From JAZDRH01 sp047470865 (GTDB lineage Bacteria; Pseudomonadota; Gammaproteobacteria; Pseudomonadales; Pseudomonadaceae): 64,000 nt of DNA. The notes below the pieces were generated by a model. It did not search any database. It worked only from the letters and a program-made list of their open reading frames with translations, and was not told the DNA's origin. Made by a program: the position numbers and the translations under genes. Positions 19,151-28,521 of the stretch are shown here, piece by piece (position 1 is the first letter of the stretch; each line of letters opens with the position of its first letter). Location: assembly GCF_047470865.1 (NCBI RefSeq), contig NZ_JAZDRH010000007.1, forward strand, positions 1 through 64,000. The letters run 5' to 3'.

Positions 19151-20620
19151 TTTCTAAGCTGCCTACTCGGCAGTGAACCATCAATTAGAATCGCTCATGA
19201 ATCAGCCTGCTTTCTAAGCTGCCTACTCGGCAGTGAACCAGGGCGCGTACAATCGCCAGTTTTACGTCTGTTTCTAAGCTGCCTACTCGGCAGTGAACAC
19301 CCGAAAGGGTCGTGATGAAATTGCAAGCATTTTCTAAGCTGCCTACTCGGCAGTGAACGGCAGTGTCGGCATGTTGGTTTCCACCGTTGGTTTCTAAGCT
19401 GCCTACTCGGCAGTGAACAGATATTTGGCTTTCAGCCTATTACGTTAACATTTCTAAGCTGCCTACTCGGCAGTGAACCGTGTTTCTAGCTCATAGTTTT
19501 GATGTAGGCTTTTCTAAGCTGCCTACTCGGCAGTGAACTTAATCCGTATTCATCAAAGCCAAAGCGTGCTTTTCTAAGCTGCCTACTCGGCAGTGAACAG
19601 GTGTTAACAATGTAGAGGGCTATGCCTATTTTTCTAAGCTGCCTACTCGGCAGTGAACGGCTTGGCTTAAAAGCTTATATGGGCCGTATGTTTCTAAGCT
19701 GCCTACTCGGCAGTGAACGCGTGTCGTATTCAGGTACACCCAAAATGCGCTTTCTAAGCTGCCTACTCGGCAGTGAACGCTTAAGCAATTTCGCGTAACG
19801 CTTAATCGTTTTTCTAAGCTGCCTACTCGGCAGTGAACGGATTCAATCCCGATATTGTTACCCCACAAATTTTCTAAGCTGCCTACTCGGCAGTGAACGA
19901 AGCGGATGGGGCGTCGGTTCTATTGATTCATTTCTAAGCTGCCTACTCGGCAGTGAACTTCAGTTGGGTGAGGGTGCAATTGTTGATCTTTTTCTAAGCT
20001 GCCTACTCGGCAGTGAACCCATCAACTAAGCTTAGCGCGCCAACGTCACTTTTCTAAGCTGCCTACTCGGCAGTGAACTTTTACTTTTTGTTGTTGAGCA
20101 GCCAATGCTTTTTCTAAGCTGCCTACTCGGCAGTGAACATAGCCAAGCCATCGAATTGCATGAGCGTGTTTTTCTAAGCTGCCTACTCGGCAGTGAACAC
20201 AGGGCGCAAGCATTACTCAATCATCATTATTTTCTAAGCTGCCTACTCGGCAGTGAACGGAACTTCCATGTCACCAATCATGATGGTTTTATTTCTAAGC
20301 TGCCTACTCGGCAGTGAACCAATGCCCTGATTCTCATCGCTATAAAGCACTGTTTCTAAGCTGCCTACTCGGCAGTGAACGCTGGTCTTTGCAAACGAAG
20401 ACGGCACCAAATTTTCTAAGCTGCCTACTCGGCAGTGAACCCAATGGTATGACCAGTGGTGACTTCTTAACATTTCTAAGCTGCCTACTCGGCAGTGAAC
20501 AATACAGCTTTGCCACAGCCTCGGTACCACGATTTCTAAGCTGCCTACTCGGCAGTGAACATTAAGCCGAACCCGCTCTATAAACAAGGGATTTTCTAAG
20601 CTGCCTACTCGGCAGTGAAC
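19151..20620 (-). CRISPR. Type I-F CRISPR array, 25 repeats and 24 spacers
   Basis: Twenty-five 28-nt repeats, identical by eye, read on the minus strand as GTTCACTGCCGAGTAGG followed by CAGCTTAGAAA. This is the subtype I-F repeat, whose internal palindrome CTGCC..GGCAG is the Csy4/Cas6f hairpin. Repeats start at 19151 and recur every 60 bp to 20231, then at 20292, 20353, 20413, 20473, 20533 and 20593. Spacers are 32 nt except two consecutive ones of 33 nt (20259-20291 and 20320-20352). Repeat orientation and the AT-rich flank place the leader at the high-coordinate side. No cas gene is in the window. Short frames read through the array are artefacts. Confidence 0.97.
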
Positions 20621-20760
20621 TATAGATCATAGTCAAATAGTGCTTATTATTAAAGAACTTAGATGCTTTTTAGTGGAACAACCCAATATTTTTCATCAAC
20701 ATATAACTCATTGATTATATTATAAAAATATTTCTTACAAAAAATATTGGGTAAACTGGC
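20621..20760 (-). promoter_or_regulatory. CRISPR leader region with IHF-like site
   Basis: This AT-rich stretch next to the last-numbered repeat is the presumed leader, reading toward the array on the minus strand. It contains AATCAATGAGTTA on the minus strand (20704-20716), a full match to the IHF consensus WATCAANNNNTTR, 84 bp from the first repeat. A 13-bp inverted repeat, ACCCAATATTTTT at 20681-20693 and its complement at 20740-20752, brackets the IHF-like site. The remaining stretch to 20934 should hold the divergent mutS promoter; I see no distinct motif there. Confidence 0.7.
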
Positions 20761-20934
20761 ACTTAAATTTAGCTTATTAAAAAGGAGTTAATGCCCCCTT
20801 AGCGAGCATTCTGAGTTTAAAAGCATCTTACGTCAAATTGGGCGTGCGATAGCCATTAAAACTGCCTAAACTATAAGGTATAGTTTTAGACCAACACCCT
20901 ATTTCTAAAAAGACGCACAGCGCTAAGTAATTAC

Positions 20935-23499
20935 ATGTCAACGCTTTCTGACCATACTCCAATGATGCAGCAATATTGGCGATTGAAGAATCAGCATCCA
21001 AACCAACTGATGTTTTATCGCATGGGGGATTTTTACGAGCTTTTTTATGAGGACGCCAAAAAAGCTGCCCATTTGCTTGATATCACTCTTACTGCACGTG
21101 GTCAATCAGCAGGTCAAGCAGTGCCTATGGCAGGTATTCCTTTTCATGCCGCAGAAGGTTATTTAGCAAAGCTGGTGAGTCTTGGCCAATCTGTGGTGAT
21201 TTGTGAGCAAGTAGGTGATCCTGCGACCAGTAAAGGCCCAGTTGAGCGCCAAGTAGTGCGTATATTAACTCCAGGCACAGTGACCGATGAGGCTTTACTT
21301 GATGAACGTCGAGATAATTTAATTGCGGCCGTTTTAGGGGACGAAAAGTTATTTGGCTTGGCTACTTTAGATATTGCAAGTGGTCGTTTTAGCGTACAAG
21401 AGCTAAACGGCTGGGACAATCTACTCGCTGAGATAGAGCGCTTAAACCCTGCTGAGCTGCTTATTCCTGATGATTGGCCACAAGGCTTACCGCTAGATAA
21501 GCGTCGTGGTTTACAGCGCCGAGCTCCATGGGATTTCGAGTTTGATAGCGCTCATAAAAGTCTATGCCAACAATTTGCTACTCAAGATTTAAAAGGCTTT
21601 GGCTGCGAAAATCTAAAACTTGCCATTAGTGCCGCTGGCTGCTTATTAATGTACGCCAAAGAAACCCAGCGTACAGCCCTGCCTCATCTACGTAGCTTAT
21701 TGCACGAGCGACTTAGTGATACAGTTATTTTGGATGCTGCTACGCGCAAAAACTTAGAATTAGACCAAAACCTTGCAGGCGGTCGTGACAATACTTTGTT
21801 GTCTGTAATGGATAGAAATCAGACTGCTATGGGCACACGTTTGCTTGCCCGCTGGCTACATCGACCATTACGGCAAAAAGACGTACTGGAAGCACGCCAA
21901 GCCGCTATTAGTAATTTACTTGAAAGTTACCAGTTTGAAAAAGTACAACCGCATTTAAAGGAAATAGGCGATATTGAGCGTATTTTAGCTCGTATTGGTT
22001 TACGTAGTGCACGCCCGAGAGATCTGGCGCGTTTGCGTGATGCGCTCAACGCTCTACCTAATCTGCAGCAAGTGATTGCGCCTGTAGAAGCCGAACGAAT
22101 AAAGTGTTTAGCGCAAAAAATTAGCACTTACCCTCAACTAGCGGACTTACTTGAGTCAGCTATTATTGATAATCCACCCGCTGTCATTCGTGATGGTGGC
22201 GTTCTAAAAATGGGCTATGACGCTGAATTAGACGAACTATTGTCTATTAGTGAAAATGCTGGCCAATATTTAATGGATTTGGAGGAACGGGAAAAAGCAC
22301 GTACAGGGTTGGCCAATCTAAAAGTGGGCTATAACCGTGTGCATGGCTACTTTATTGAGATTCCTAGCAAACAAGCTGAAAGTGCACCGGCTGAGTATAT
22401 TCGTCGACAAACCTTAAAAGGCGCTGAGCGCTTTATTACGCCTGAATTAAAAACCTTTGAAGATAAAGCGCTCTCTGCTAAAAGTCGTGCTTTAGCACGT
22501 GAAAAACAACTCTATGAAGAACTCATAGAAAAGCTGATTGAACAGCTAGCCCCCTTGCAAGATACTGCTAGCGCACTTGCTGAGCTCGATGTGCTAACTA
22601 ACCTAGCAGAACGCGCATTAAACCTTGATTTAGCCTGTCCTAAATTCAGCCAAGAACCTTGTTTATCTATTGAACAAGGACGCCATCCTGTGGTTGAGCA
22701 AGTATTAACAACTCCCTTTGTGGCTAATGATTTAAACCTAAACAATGATACTCGCATGTTGATTATTACAGGTCCAAACATGGGCGGTAAATCAACCTAT
22801 ATGCGCCAAACAGCGCTAATTTCACTATTGGCACATATTGGCAGCTTTGTACCTGCAAAGGCCTGCACACTCTCATTAATGGATCGTATTTTTACCCGCA
22901 TTGGTTCCAGTGATGACCTTGCGGGGGGACGCTCTACTTTTATGGTAGAGATGAGTGAAACAGCCAATATTTTACACAACACGACAGATAATAGCTTGGT
23001 ATTAATGGATGAAGTAGGTCGTGGCACTAGCACTTTTGATGGGCTTTCGTTAGCTTGGGCAGCAGCTGAGCAGCTTGCTAAACTCAAATCTTGGACGCTC
23101 TTTGCAACACATTATTTTGAGCTTACAGCACTACCAGAGAATCTTCCCAGCGTAGCTAATGTGCATCTGAGCGCTACTGAACACCAAGAACGTATTGTCT
23201 TTTTACATAATGTTTTAGCTGGACCAGCCAGTCAAAGTTACGGCTTAGCTGTAGCCCAATTAGCCGGTGTGCCTGAGCCTGTTATCGCCCGTGCTAAAGA
23301 GCATTTAGCGCGTTTAGAACAAGCTAGCATTGATGAACAACAAGCCCCTTGTGTCTCGACTAAAGGCGCGCCAATGCAAGCCGATTTATTTGCTAGCGAA
23401 CCGCACCCGCTCGTCAAAGCACTAAACCAATTGCAGCCAGATGATTTAACCCCACGTCAAGCACTTGAGTTGTTATATACATGGAAGCGTCAGATCTAA
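20935..23499 (+). CDS. mutS: DNA mismatch repair protein MutS
   Basis: An 854-residue mismatch-recognition ATPase. The N-terminal mismatch-binding motif is visible as MFYRMGDFYELFYEDA (Phe-X-Glu in GDFYELF). Connector, core and clamp domains follow. The ATPase domain has Walker A GPNMGGKST (about residues 613-621), TFMVEMSETANIL, and Walker B LVLMDEVGRGTSTFDG. The C-terminal helix-turn-helix region ends at 854 residues, the usual length for MutS1. It is followed by fdxA, the conserved pseudomonad order; the CRISPR leader lies upstream, divergently. Confidence 0.97.
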   Translation: MSTLSDHTPMMQQYWRLKNQHPNQLMFYRMGDFYELFYEDAKKAAHLLDITLTARGQSAGQAVPMAGIPFHAAEGYLAKLVSLGQSVVICEQVGDPATSKGPVERQVVRILTPGTVTDEALLDERRDNLIAAVLGDEKLFGLATLDIASGRFSVQELNGWDNLLAEIERLNPAELLIPDDWPQGLPLDKRRGLQRRAPWDFEFDSAHKSLCQQFATQDLKGFGCENLKLAISAAGCLLMYAKETQRTALPHLRSLLHERLSDTVILDAATRKNLELDQNLAGGRDNTLLSVMDRNQTAMGTRLLARWLHRPLRQKDVLEARQAAISNLLESYQFEKVQPHLKEIGDIERILARIGLRSARPRDLARLRDALNALPNLQQVIAPVEAERIKCLAQKISTYPQLADLLESAIIDNPPAVIRDGGVLKMGYDAELDELLSISENAGQYLMDLEEREKARTGLANLKVGYNRVHGYFIEIPSKQAESAPAEYIRRQTLKGAERFITPELKTFEDKALSAKSRALAREKQLYEELIEKLIEQLAPLQDTASALAELDVLTNLAERALNLDLACPKFSQEPCLSIEQGRHPVVEQVLTTPFVANDLNLNNDTRMLIITGPNMGGKSTYMRQTALISLLAHIGSFVPAKACTLSLMDRIFTRIGSSDDLAGGRSTFMVEMSETANILHNTTDNSLVLMDEVGRGTSTFDGLSLAWAAAEQLAKLKSWTLFATHYFELTALPENLPSVANVHLSATEHQERIVFLHNVLAGPASQSYGLAVAQLAGVPEPVIARAKEHLARLEQASIDEQQAPCVSTKGAPMQADLFASEPHPLVKALNQLQPDDLTPRQALELLYTWKRQI

Positions 23500-23622
23500 C
23501 GTTTAGATCAACAAACTGATAGAATGCTGCGTTTATAATCACCTAACCGTTTTTAGAATTAACCCTTTCGCTAAATGTTACGCACAGATCAACATGAGCG
23601 ACTGCTGAGGAGATAGCTTAAG

Positions 23623-23946
23623 ATGACCTTCGTTGTCACTGATAACTGCGTTCGCTGCAAGTACACTGACTGTGTAGAAGTTTGCCCTGTGGATTGTTTC
23701 TATGAAGGCCCTAACTTCCTAGTTATTCACCCAGACGAATGTATTGACTGCGCACTTTGCGAACCAGAATGTCCAGCCGAGGCTATTTTTGCTGAAGATG
23801 AGCTACCTGATGATCAGCAAGAATACATGGAAATTAACCGTGAACTCGCTGATATCTGGCCTAATATTACTGAGAAAAAAGACGCCCTTCCTGATCATGA
23901 AGAATGGGACGGTGTTAAAGGTAAACTTCAGTATTTAGAACGCTAA
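23623..23946 (+). CDS. fdxA: Ferredoxin FdxA, [3Fe-4S][4Fe-4S] type
   Basis: A 107-residue cytoplasmic 7Fe ferredoxin. The N-terminal cluster ligands lie in DNCVRCKYTDCVEVCPVDCF and the second set in DECIDCALCEPECPAEAI, followed by an acidic C-terminal extension typical of the FdxA family. It carries electrons, though the partner is not shown. It lies 123 nt downstream of mutS with AGGAG upstream of the ATG, and a bidirectional terminator follows. Confidence 0.96.
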   Translation: MTFVVTDNCVRCKYTDCVEVCPVDCFYEGPNFLVIHPDECIDCALCEPECPAEAIFAEDELPDDQQEYMEINRELADIWPNITEKKDALPDHEEWDGVKGKLQYLER

Positions 23947-23957
23947 AAGTGCTACCC

Positions 23958-23987
23958 ATAAAAAACCTGCTGATGCAGGTTTTTTAT
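23958..23987. terminator. Bidirectional terminator between fdxA and the aldehyde dehydrogenase
   Basis: ATAAAAAACCTGC, a 4-nt loop and GCAGGTTTTTTAT form a perfect 13-bp inverted repeat with A- and T-runs, so it can end both convergent transcripts. Confidence 0.88.
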
Positions 23988-24008
23988 GGTCCAAGTTAAA
24001 TAAGCACT

Positions 24009-25499
24009 CTAGAACAGATGTGTCAGGCTTTCAGAAGTACTAATAAAGATATTTTTCTTTTGCGTATAAGCATCAAGAATCATCTTATGTGTTTCGCGTC
24101 CAATACCTGATTTTTTATAGCCTCCAAAGGGCGCATGCGCAGGTAACTGGTTATAGCAATTAACCCACATACGACCTGTACGTACAGCTTTAGCTACGCG
24201 CAAGGCACAATTGATATCACGTGTCCAGACGGCTCCACCTAAACCAAACTCGCTATTGTTTGCGATCTCTACTGCTTCTTGTTCAGTGTCAAATGGAATA
24301 ACCGCGAGCACTGGTCCAAAGACTTCTTCACAGCTAATGCGCATGTCTGCCTTACAGTCAGCAATAATGGTAGGACGCAAAAAAGCACCTTGGCTACCAA
24401 GACGCTGACCACCCGTTAATAAGCGCGCGCCATCTTCTTTAGTGGCAATCTCTACGTAGCTAAGAATTTTCTGCATTTGGCTATCACTCACCTGTGTGCC
24501 CATTTGTGTAGCCGGATCCAATGGATCACCCACTTTTACAGATTCAAATTTAGCTTTTAGCTGCTTTAAAAATTCTTCATAAATAGGTCGCTGCACTAAT
24601 AAACGCGAACCAGCACAACAGACTTGCCCTTGATTGAATAAAATACCAATAGCTGCACCTTCAACCGCCTTATCCATTTGCGCATCAGCAAATACAATAT
24701 TGGCTGATTTTCCACCTAGCTCCAATGTGGCAGGTATTAGTTTTTCAGCTGCTGCTTTAGCCACGTTATAGCCAATGTCGGTTGAACCAGTAAATGCCAA
24801 CTTACTAAAATCAGGATGATCAAGCATGTACTGCCCAGTTCGCGAGCCTGAGCCAGTTAGTATATTCACCACACCAGCAGGTAATACTTTACTTAATAAA
24901 CGCCCAAACTCAATTAATGAGATTGACGTTTCTTTGGATGGCTTAATCACAATACAGTTGCCCGCCGCTAAGGCAGGCGCAATTTTCCACGCCCCCATTA
25001 AGAAAGGGAAATTCCACGGAATAATTTGCCCTACCACACCAATCGGCTCGCTTAAGACTAAACTTAAGGTGTCTTTATCTATCACATCGGCTTCATCGCT
25101 ATGGGCACGAATAACACCTGCAAAATAGCGAAAATGATCGACCGCAGCAGGAATGTCTACGCTGCTGGTTTCACGAATAGGTTTGCCATTATCTAAGGTT
25201 TCTAAGGTAGCAAAGCGTTCAGTTTCTTGCTCTAGCAAGTCTGCAATTTTCAGCAAAAGCGCAGAGCGTTCAGCTGGGCTGGTTTGGCTCCAACGTGGAA
25301 AAGCTTGCCATGCACTTTTTACTGCCAAATCAACGTCTGCCTGTGAAGCTTCTGCTAGCACTGACAGTTGCTCACCAGTAGCAGGATTGTGGCTAATAAA
25401 GGTTTTTTTCTCTGAACCGTCGCACCATTGCCCATTAATAAGCAATTGGTACTGAGACTGAGGACGTAGTGCTTGTGCTAGATCTTTCAATAGTTTCAT
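24009..25499 (-). CDS. NAD(P)-dependent aldehyde dehydrogenase
   Basis: A 496-residue member of the aldehyde dehydrogenase superfamily, oxidising an aldehyde to the acid. Visible features are the NAD-binding VGQIIPWNFPFLMGAWK, AFTGSTDIGYNVAKAA, the general base in LELGGKSANIVF (Glu), the nucleophilic Cys in NQGQVCCAGSR, and EEVFGPVLAVIPF. Length is normal. I chose the ATG at 25499 with CAGGAG six nt upstream, since the longer frame begins with TTG. It stands alone between two terminators. The substrate cannot be assigned from sequence. Confidence 0.9.
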   Translation of the reverse strand: MKLLKDLAQALRPQSQYQLLINGQWCDGSEKKTFISHNPATGEQLSVLAEASQADVDLAVKSAWQAFPRWSQTSPAERSALLLKIADLLEQETERFATLETLDNGKPIRETSSVDIPAAVDHFRYFAGVIRAHSDEADVIDKDTLSLVLSEPIGVVGQIIPWNFPFLMGAWKIAPALAAGNCIVIKPSKETSISLIEFGRLLSKVLPAGVVNILTGSGSRTGQYMLDHPDFSKLAFTGSTDIGYNVAKAAAEKLIPATLELGGKSANIVFADAQMDKAVEGAAIGILFNQGQVCCAGSRLLVQRPIYEEFLKQLKAKFESVKVGDPLDPATQMGTQVSDSQMQKILSYVEIATKEDGARLLTGGQRLGSQGAFLRPTIIADCKADMRISCEEVFGPVLAVIPFDTEQEAVEIANNSEFGLGGAVWTRDINCALRVAKAVRTGRMWVNCYNQLPAHAPFGGYKKSGIGRETHKMILDAYTQKKNIFISTSESLTHLF

Positions 25500-25647
25500 A
25501 AAAAACTCCTGATGAGCCAAGGGCAATTTTTAAGCTTACTGCGCTCTATCAGGCTTTGTATGTATCAGCTCAATACTTGATGATTTATGCTGTTTTTTTC
25601 GAATAATCTTTATTATTAGATGTTTCTTAGTGCTTACTTTTCTAAGT

Positions 25648-25682
25648 AAAAAATCAAAGAAGCCTTAAATAAGGCTTCTTTG
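25648..25682 (-). terminator. Rho-independent terminator of the TonB2-type operon
   Basis: On the minus strand AAAGAAGCC, an 8-nt loop and GGCTTCTTT make a 9-bp stem followed by GATTTTTTAC. It lies about 10 nt after the stop of the TPR gene. Confidence 0.85.
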
Positions 25683-25690
25683 ATTGAAGG

Positions 25691-26788
25691 TTAACGGCTA
25701 ACGACTTGCTTTTGCTTGTTACTATCAATGGCCATGCTAGTTTGCGCCCATTCACGCCATTGTTTCACACGTTGGCGATCAGCTCCTGCACGTTCAGCCG
25801 AATCCAGTGCGGTTAAGCCTTGCTGCCAATTATTTTGTTGCATTTCTAGCTGAGCAACTGTCATCCAATGTTGTGCTTTACCTGTGCGTTTGGCTAATTG
25901 ACCATAGGCTTGCGCTGCTTGCTTACGCTCACGCGCCTGCCAATAAAGCTGAGCTAAACGCTCTTCACGAGATAAGCTTTTTGAAAGCAAACCTGTTTGC
26001 AGCATATTTTCTAACAAACGAGCTCCTTGCCAAGGCTGATCAGAAGCTGCAGCCATGGCAACTAAGTTATCGAGGTCATTTTCTGAGAATTTCAGGCCTC
26101 GGCTATAAGCTGCACGTAAAGTTGCCATAGCACGTACATGAGAGCCGGCCATTTGTTGAATACCGGCCAGTTGGCGCCACTGGCGAACATCTGTTTCGTG
26201 ACGCAATAAGAGTTTACGCTGCCAAGTTTCAGCGTCTTTATACCGCTTTAATTCAATATTGGCACCAATCATAAACTGCAACCACTGATCATCAATACTA
26301 GGTTGTTTCGCAAGGTAGCGCTCAGCTAGCGGCAAGGCTTGATCATAACGCCCTAAACGCTGCCAAGACTGAATTTTCATTTGTAGGATTTCATCTGTTT
26401 CTGCAGCATTGGCTAAATAATTCACAGCTTTTTGATAATCCTTTTGAATGAAATACAGTTTGCCTAAGCTTAGCTGATCTTCCTTGGTTTGATTTGTATC
26501 GAGCTTTTTAGACGCTAACGCCTTTTCAATAAGCCCAACAGCTTTTGCTGTGTTGCCTTGCGCCCAAGCAATATAGCCTTGACTGCGCCAAACCAGTGCT
26601 TGTTCTAATGTTCCATCTTTTAAGCTAAGGTTTGCCAGTTTCTGCTGAGCTGAATCTAGTCGTCCTGACTGCTGCTCACTTTGTGCACTTTGCAAGGCTT
26701 TAAGTACTTCAGGTGCAACTGTTGTTTGCGCCTGTATTTGTACAGATGCTGAAACCAATAGCAAGGTTAATAGCCAACGAGACATCAT
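25691..26788 (-). CDS. Periplasmic tetratricopeptide-repeat protein of the TonB2 operon
   Basis: A 365-residue exported protein with a signal peptide (about 1-20, ending IQAQ) and helical repeats through most of its length (ALVWRSQGYIAWAQGNTAKA and KLYFIQKDYQKAVNYLAN are TPR-like). It is the last gene of the exbB-exbD-tonB cluster, 61 nt after tonB. A TPR protein in this position is typical of TonB2-type systems in Vibrio and relatives, where it supports the function of the complex. Role here is inferred from context. A terminator follows. Confidence 0.82.
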   Translation of the reverse strand: MMSRWLLTLLLVSASVQIQAQTTVAPEVLKALQSAQSEQQSGRLDSAQQKLANLSLKDGTLEQALVWRSQGYIAWAQGNTAKAVGLIEKALASKKLDTNQTKEDQLSLGKLYFIQKDYQKAVNYLANAAETDEILQMKIQSWQRLGRYDQALPLAERYLAKQPSIDDQWLQFMIGANIELKRYKDAETWQRKLLLRHETDVRQWRQLAGIQQMAGSHVRAMATLRAAYSRGLKFSENDLDNLVAMAAASDQPWQGARLLENMLQTGLLSKSLSREERLAQLYWQARERKQAAQAYGQLAKRTGKAQHWMTVAQLEMQQNNWQQGLTALDSAERAGADRQRVKQWREWAQTSMAIDSNKQKQVVSR

Positions 26789-26849
26789 GAATAACCTCTT
26801 TGTTCTTTGAAGAACACTCTATTAGTAGTTAGAGATCATTAGCCATAGG

Positions 26850-27533
26850 CTAACGACCTCGCTCTAAACGGAATTGCAATGTTTTAGTGGCTTCACGGTC
26901 AACGCTAATACCACCTTCTGTGCGTGGCGCAAAACGCCAACGTGTTGCTGCTCTACGTGCCTCTCGATCAAACACATTACGTGGCGATGAATCTACCACG
27001 CGAATATTCTCTACACGCCCATCTCTTGTAATGGTGAATGCCAATTTCACATAGCCTTCAATACCGCGACGACGCGCTTGATCGGGATAAACAGGCAATA
27101 CTTCATTAAGTGGAATCACTTCTGAGTCATCACCTGGGCTGCCGCCTCCGCCCTCATTAGCAGGTGGCGCACTTGGCGCGCTGGCAACCCCTGCGGTTAA
27201 CCCACTAAGATTTGGCGTACTTGAACTAATTGAAATGTTACTCGTCAAGTTAGGAATTGACATATCAATTACTTGCGACACAGCAGTAGGCGCTTGCATC
27301 TGAGGCTGCATACTTTGTTGTGTTGGCGGTGTTACCTGCTGTGGCTCTTCTGGCGCTTGTTGGCGCTGACGAGCTGGGTCGCTATTTTTGCTTTTTGCCA
27401 TAGGCACAAAATGTCCGACCTTCAAAGGTTCATCATCCACGCTATTACTCGGTGGAAAGATCATTACCAGCATCAACACAAAACTACCAATTGCCAAGGC
27501 AAGTGCTAACAAAAATGCTATGGCCCAACGCAT
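26850..27533 (-). CDS. tonB: Energy transducer TonB (TonB2-type)
   Basis: A 227-residue TonB protein. One N-terminal transmembrane segment (about 3-28) is followed by a Pro/Gln-rich spacer (about 50-85, for example EEPQQVTPPTQQSMQPQ) and the TonB C-terminal domain, recognised by LNEVLPVYPDQARRRGIEGY, VKLAFTITRDGRVENI and ATRWRFAPRTEGG. It couples the proton-driven ExbB/ExbD motor to outer-membrane receptors. The short spacer is typical of TonB2. Start and exbD stop share one base (TAATG), indicating coupling. Confidence 0.93.
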   Translation of the reverse strand: MRWAIAFLLALALAIGSFVLMLVMIFPPSNSVDDEPLKVGHFVPMAKSKNSDPARQRQQAPEEPQQVTPPTQQSMQPQMQAPTAVSQVIDMSIPNLTSNISISSSTPNLSGLTAGVASAPSAPPANEGGGGSPGDDSEVIPLNEVLPVYPDQARRRGIEGYVKLAFTITRDGRVENIRVVDSSPRNVFDREARRAATRWRFAPRTEGGISVDREATKTLQFRLERGR

Positions 27534-27952
27534 TAGCGCGACTCCGCAGAAGCAGCCAAGGCGACATCACGAACGCCAGCAAGGCGTGCCTGATCCATCA
27601 CTTGCACCACTAAACCTGTACGCGCATCCTGATCTGCTTGTACTACCACAATGCCTTCTGGCTGCTCTTGACGTAAACGCTCAACATGCGCCCGCACGCT
27701 ACGTACATCAACAGCTTGTTTATCCAGCCAAACTTGCCCATCTGCAGTTACTGCAATCAAAATATTGCCTTTTTCTTGATTGCTAGCAGTCTCTGCTTGA
27801 GGACGGTTAACCTCTACACCTGACTCTTTGATAAAAGAGCTGGTAACAATAAAGAAGATCAACATAATAAACACCACATCTAACATGGGCGTTAGGTCGA
27901 TACCTTGATCATCTTCTTCACGATAACTACGGCGACGCAAACTCATCGTCAA
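27533..27952 (-). CDS. exbD: ExbD/TolR family biopolymer transport protein
   Basis: A 139-residue inner-membrane protein. The family signature IDLTPMLDVVFIMLIFFIVT includes the proton-path Asp in PMLDVVF at about residue 25. The periplasmic domain (about 50-139) follows. With ExbB it forms the proton-driven motor that energises TonB. It lies 11 nt after the ExbB gene and is coupled to tonB. Confidence 0.94.
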   Translation of the reverse strand: MTMSLRRRSYREEDDQGIDLTPMLDVVFIMLIFFIVTSSFIKESGVEVNRPQAETASNQEKGNILIAVTADGQVWLDKQAVDVRSVRAHVERLRQEQPEGIVVVQADQDARTGLVVQVMDQARLAGVRDVALAASAESR

Positions 27953-27963
27953 TCATCCATTAT

Positions 27964-28521
27964 TTATTCATAACGCAGCTGATCTGCCAGCCGACCTAGT
28001 GCACGACGAGCATCACGCTCAAGCCGCGCCAAACTAAACATGCCACTGATGGCTAAAACCATGCCTGCTAACGTTGGTAAGGTTGCTTGCCAAACACCAG
28101 ATGCCATTGCTCTTGGATTACCTGCACCATCAACTGACAACACATCGAATACAGAGATCATACCGGTTACCGTGCCAAGCAAACCTAACAATGGAAACAA
28201 GCTGATTAAGGTTCGATTCAAGCGCAGTGGATTGAGCAGTTGCTGTTCAGCTTGTGATAACCAAGCAGAACGCACAGAGCGTGTACATAAACTATGGCTG
28301 ACTTCGTCTTGGCAAATCAGCTTCCAGGCTTGCTTACGATCTTTTGCCCAGCTTGGGAAAATACGTAAAGTGAACCACCAGTGGCCTAGCGTAAGCGTCC
28401 AAAAAGCAACACATACGCCCGCCAAAAACCACATTTCAGCACCACCTGCTGACATGAAGTCGAGCAAGTCGTGGGCTCTGTCAACCAACCAGAACCAATA
28501 CGCTTGCCAATTACTCATCAC
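27964..28521 (-). CDS. exbB: MotA/TolQ/ExbB family proton channel protein
   Basis: A 185-residue inner-membrane motor subunit. The first transmembrane segment (about 28-48) is followed by a cytoplasmic part and the conserved pair of segments LISLFPLLGLLGTVTGMISV and MASGVWQATLPTLAGMVLAI. It pairs with ExbD to use the proton gradient. It overlaps the upstream TtpC-like gene by 11 nt. It is shorter than TolQ and similar in size to Vibrio ExbB2. Confidence 0.92.
   Translation of the reverse strand: MMSNWQAYWFWLVDRAHDLLDFMSAGGAEMWFLAGVCVAFWTLTLGHWWFTLRIFPSWAKDRKQAWKLICQDEVSHSLCTRSVRSAWLSQAEQQLLNPLRLNRTLISLFPLLGLLGTVTGMISVFDVLSVDGAGNPRAMASGVWQATLPTLAGMVLAISGMFSLARLERDARRALGRLADQLRYE

Noticed and set aside
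19079..20587. Several open frames of 60-110 codons across the CRISPR array on both strands
   Set aside because: They are read through the 28-nt repeats and show the same peptide repeated (for example FLSCLLGSE). They are by-products of the repeat, not genes.
20621..20934. cas genes or a small gene between the array and mutS
   Set aside because: No open frame of useful length; the sequence is AT-rich leader and promoter-like DNA.
26850..28521. Assignment of the exbB-exbD-tonB cluster as the Tol-Pal system
   Set aside because: There is no tolB, pal or tolA; a TonB C-terminal domain, a TtpC-like protein and DUF3450 favour the TonB2-type system.
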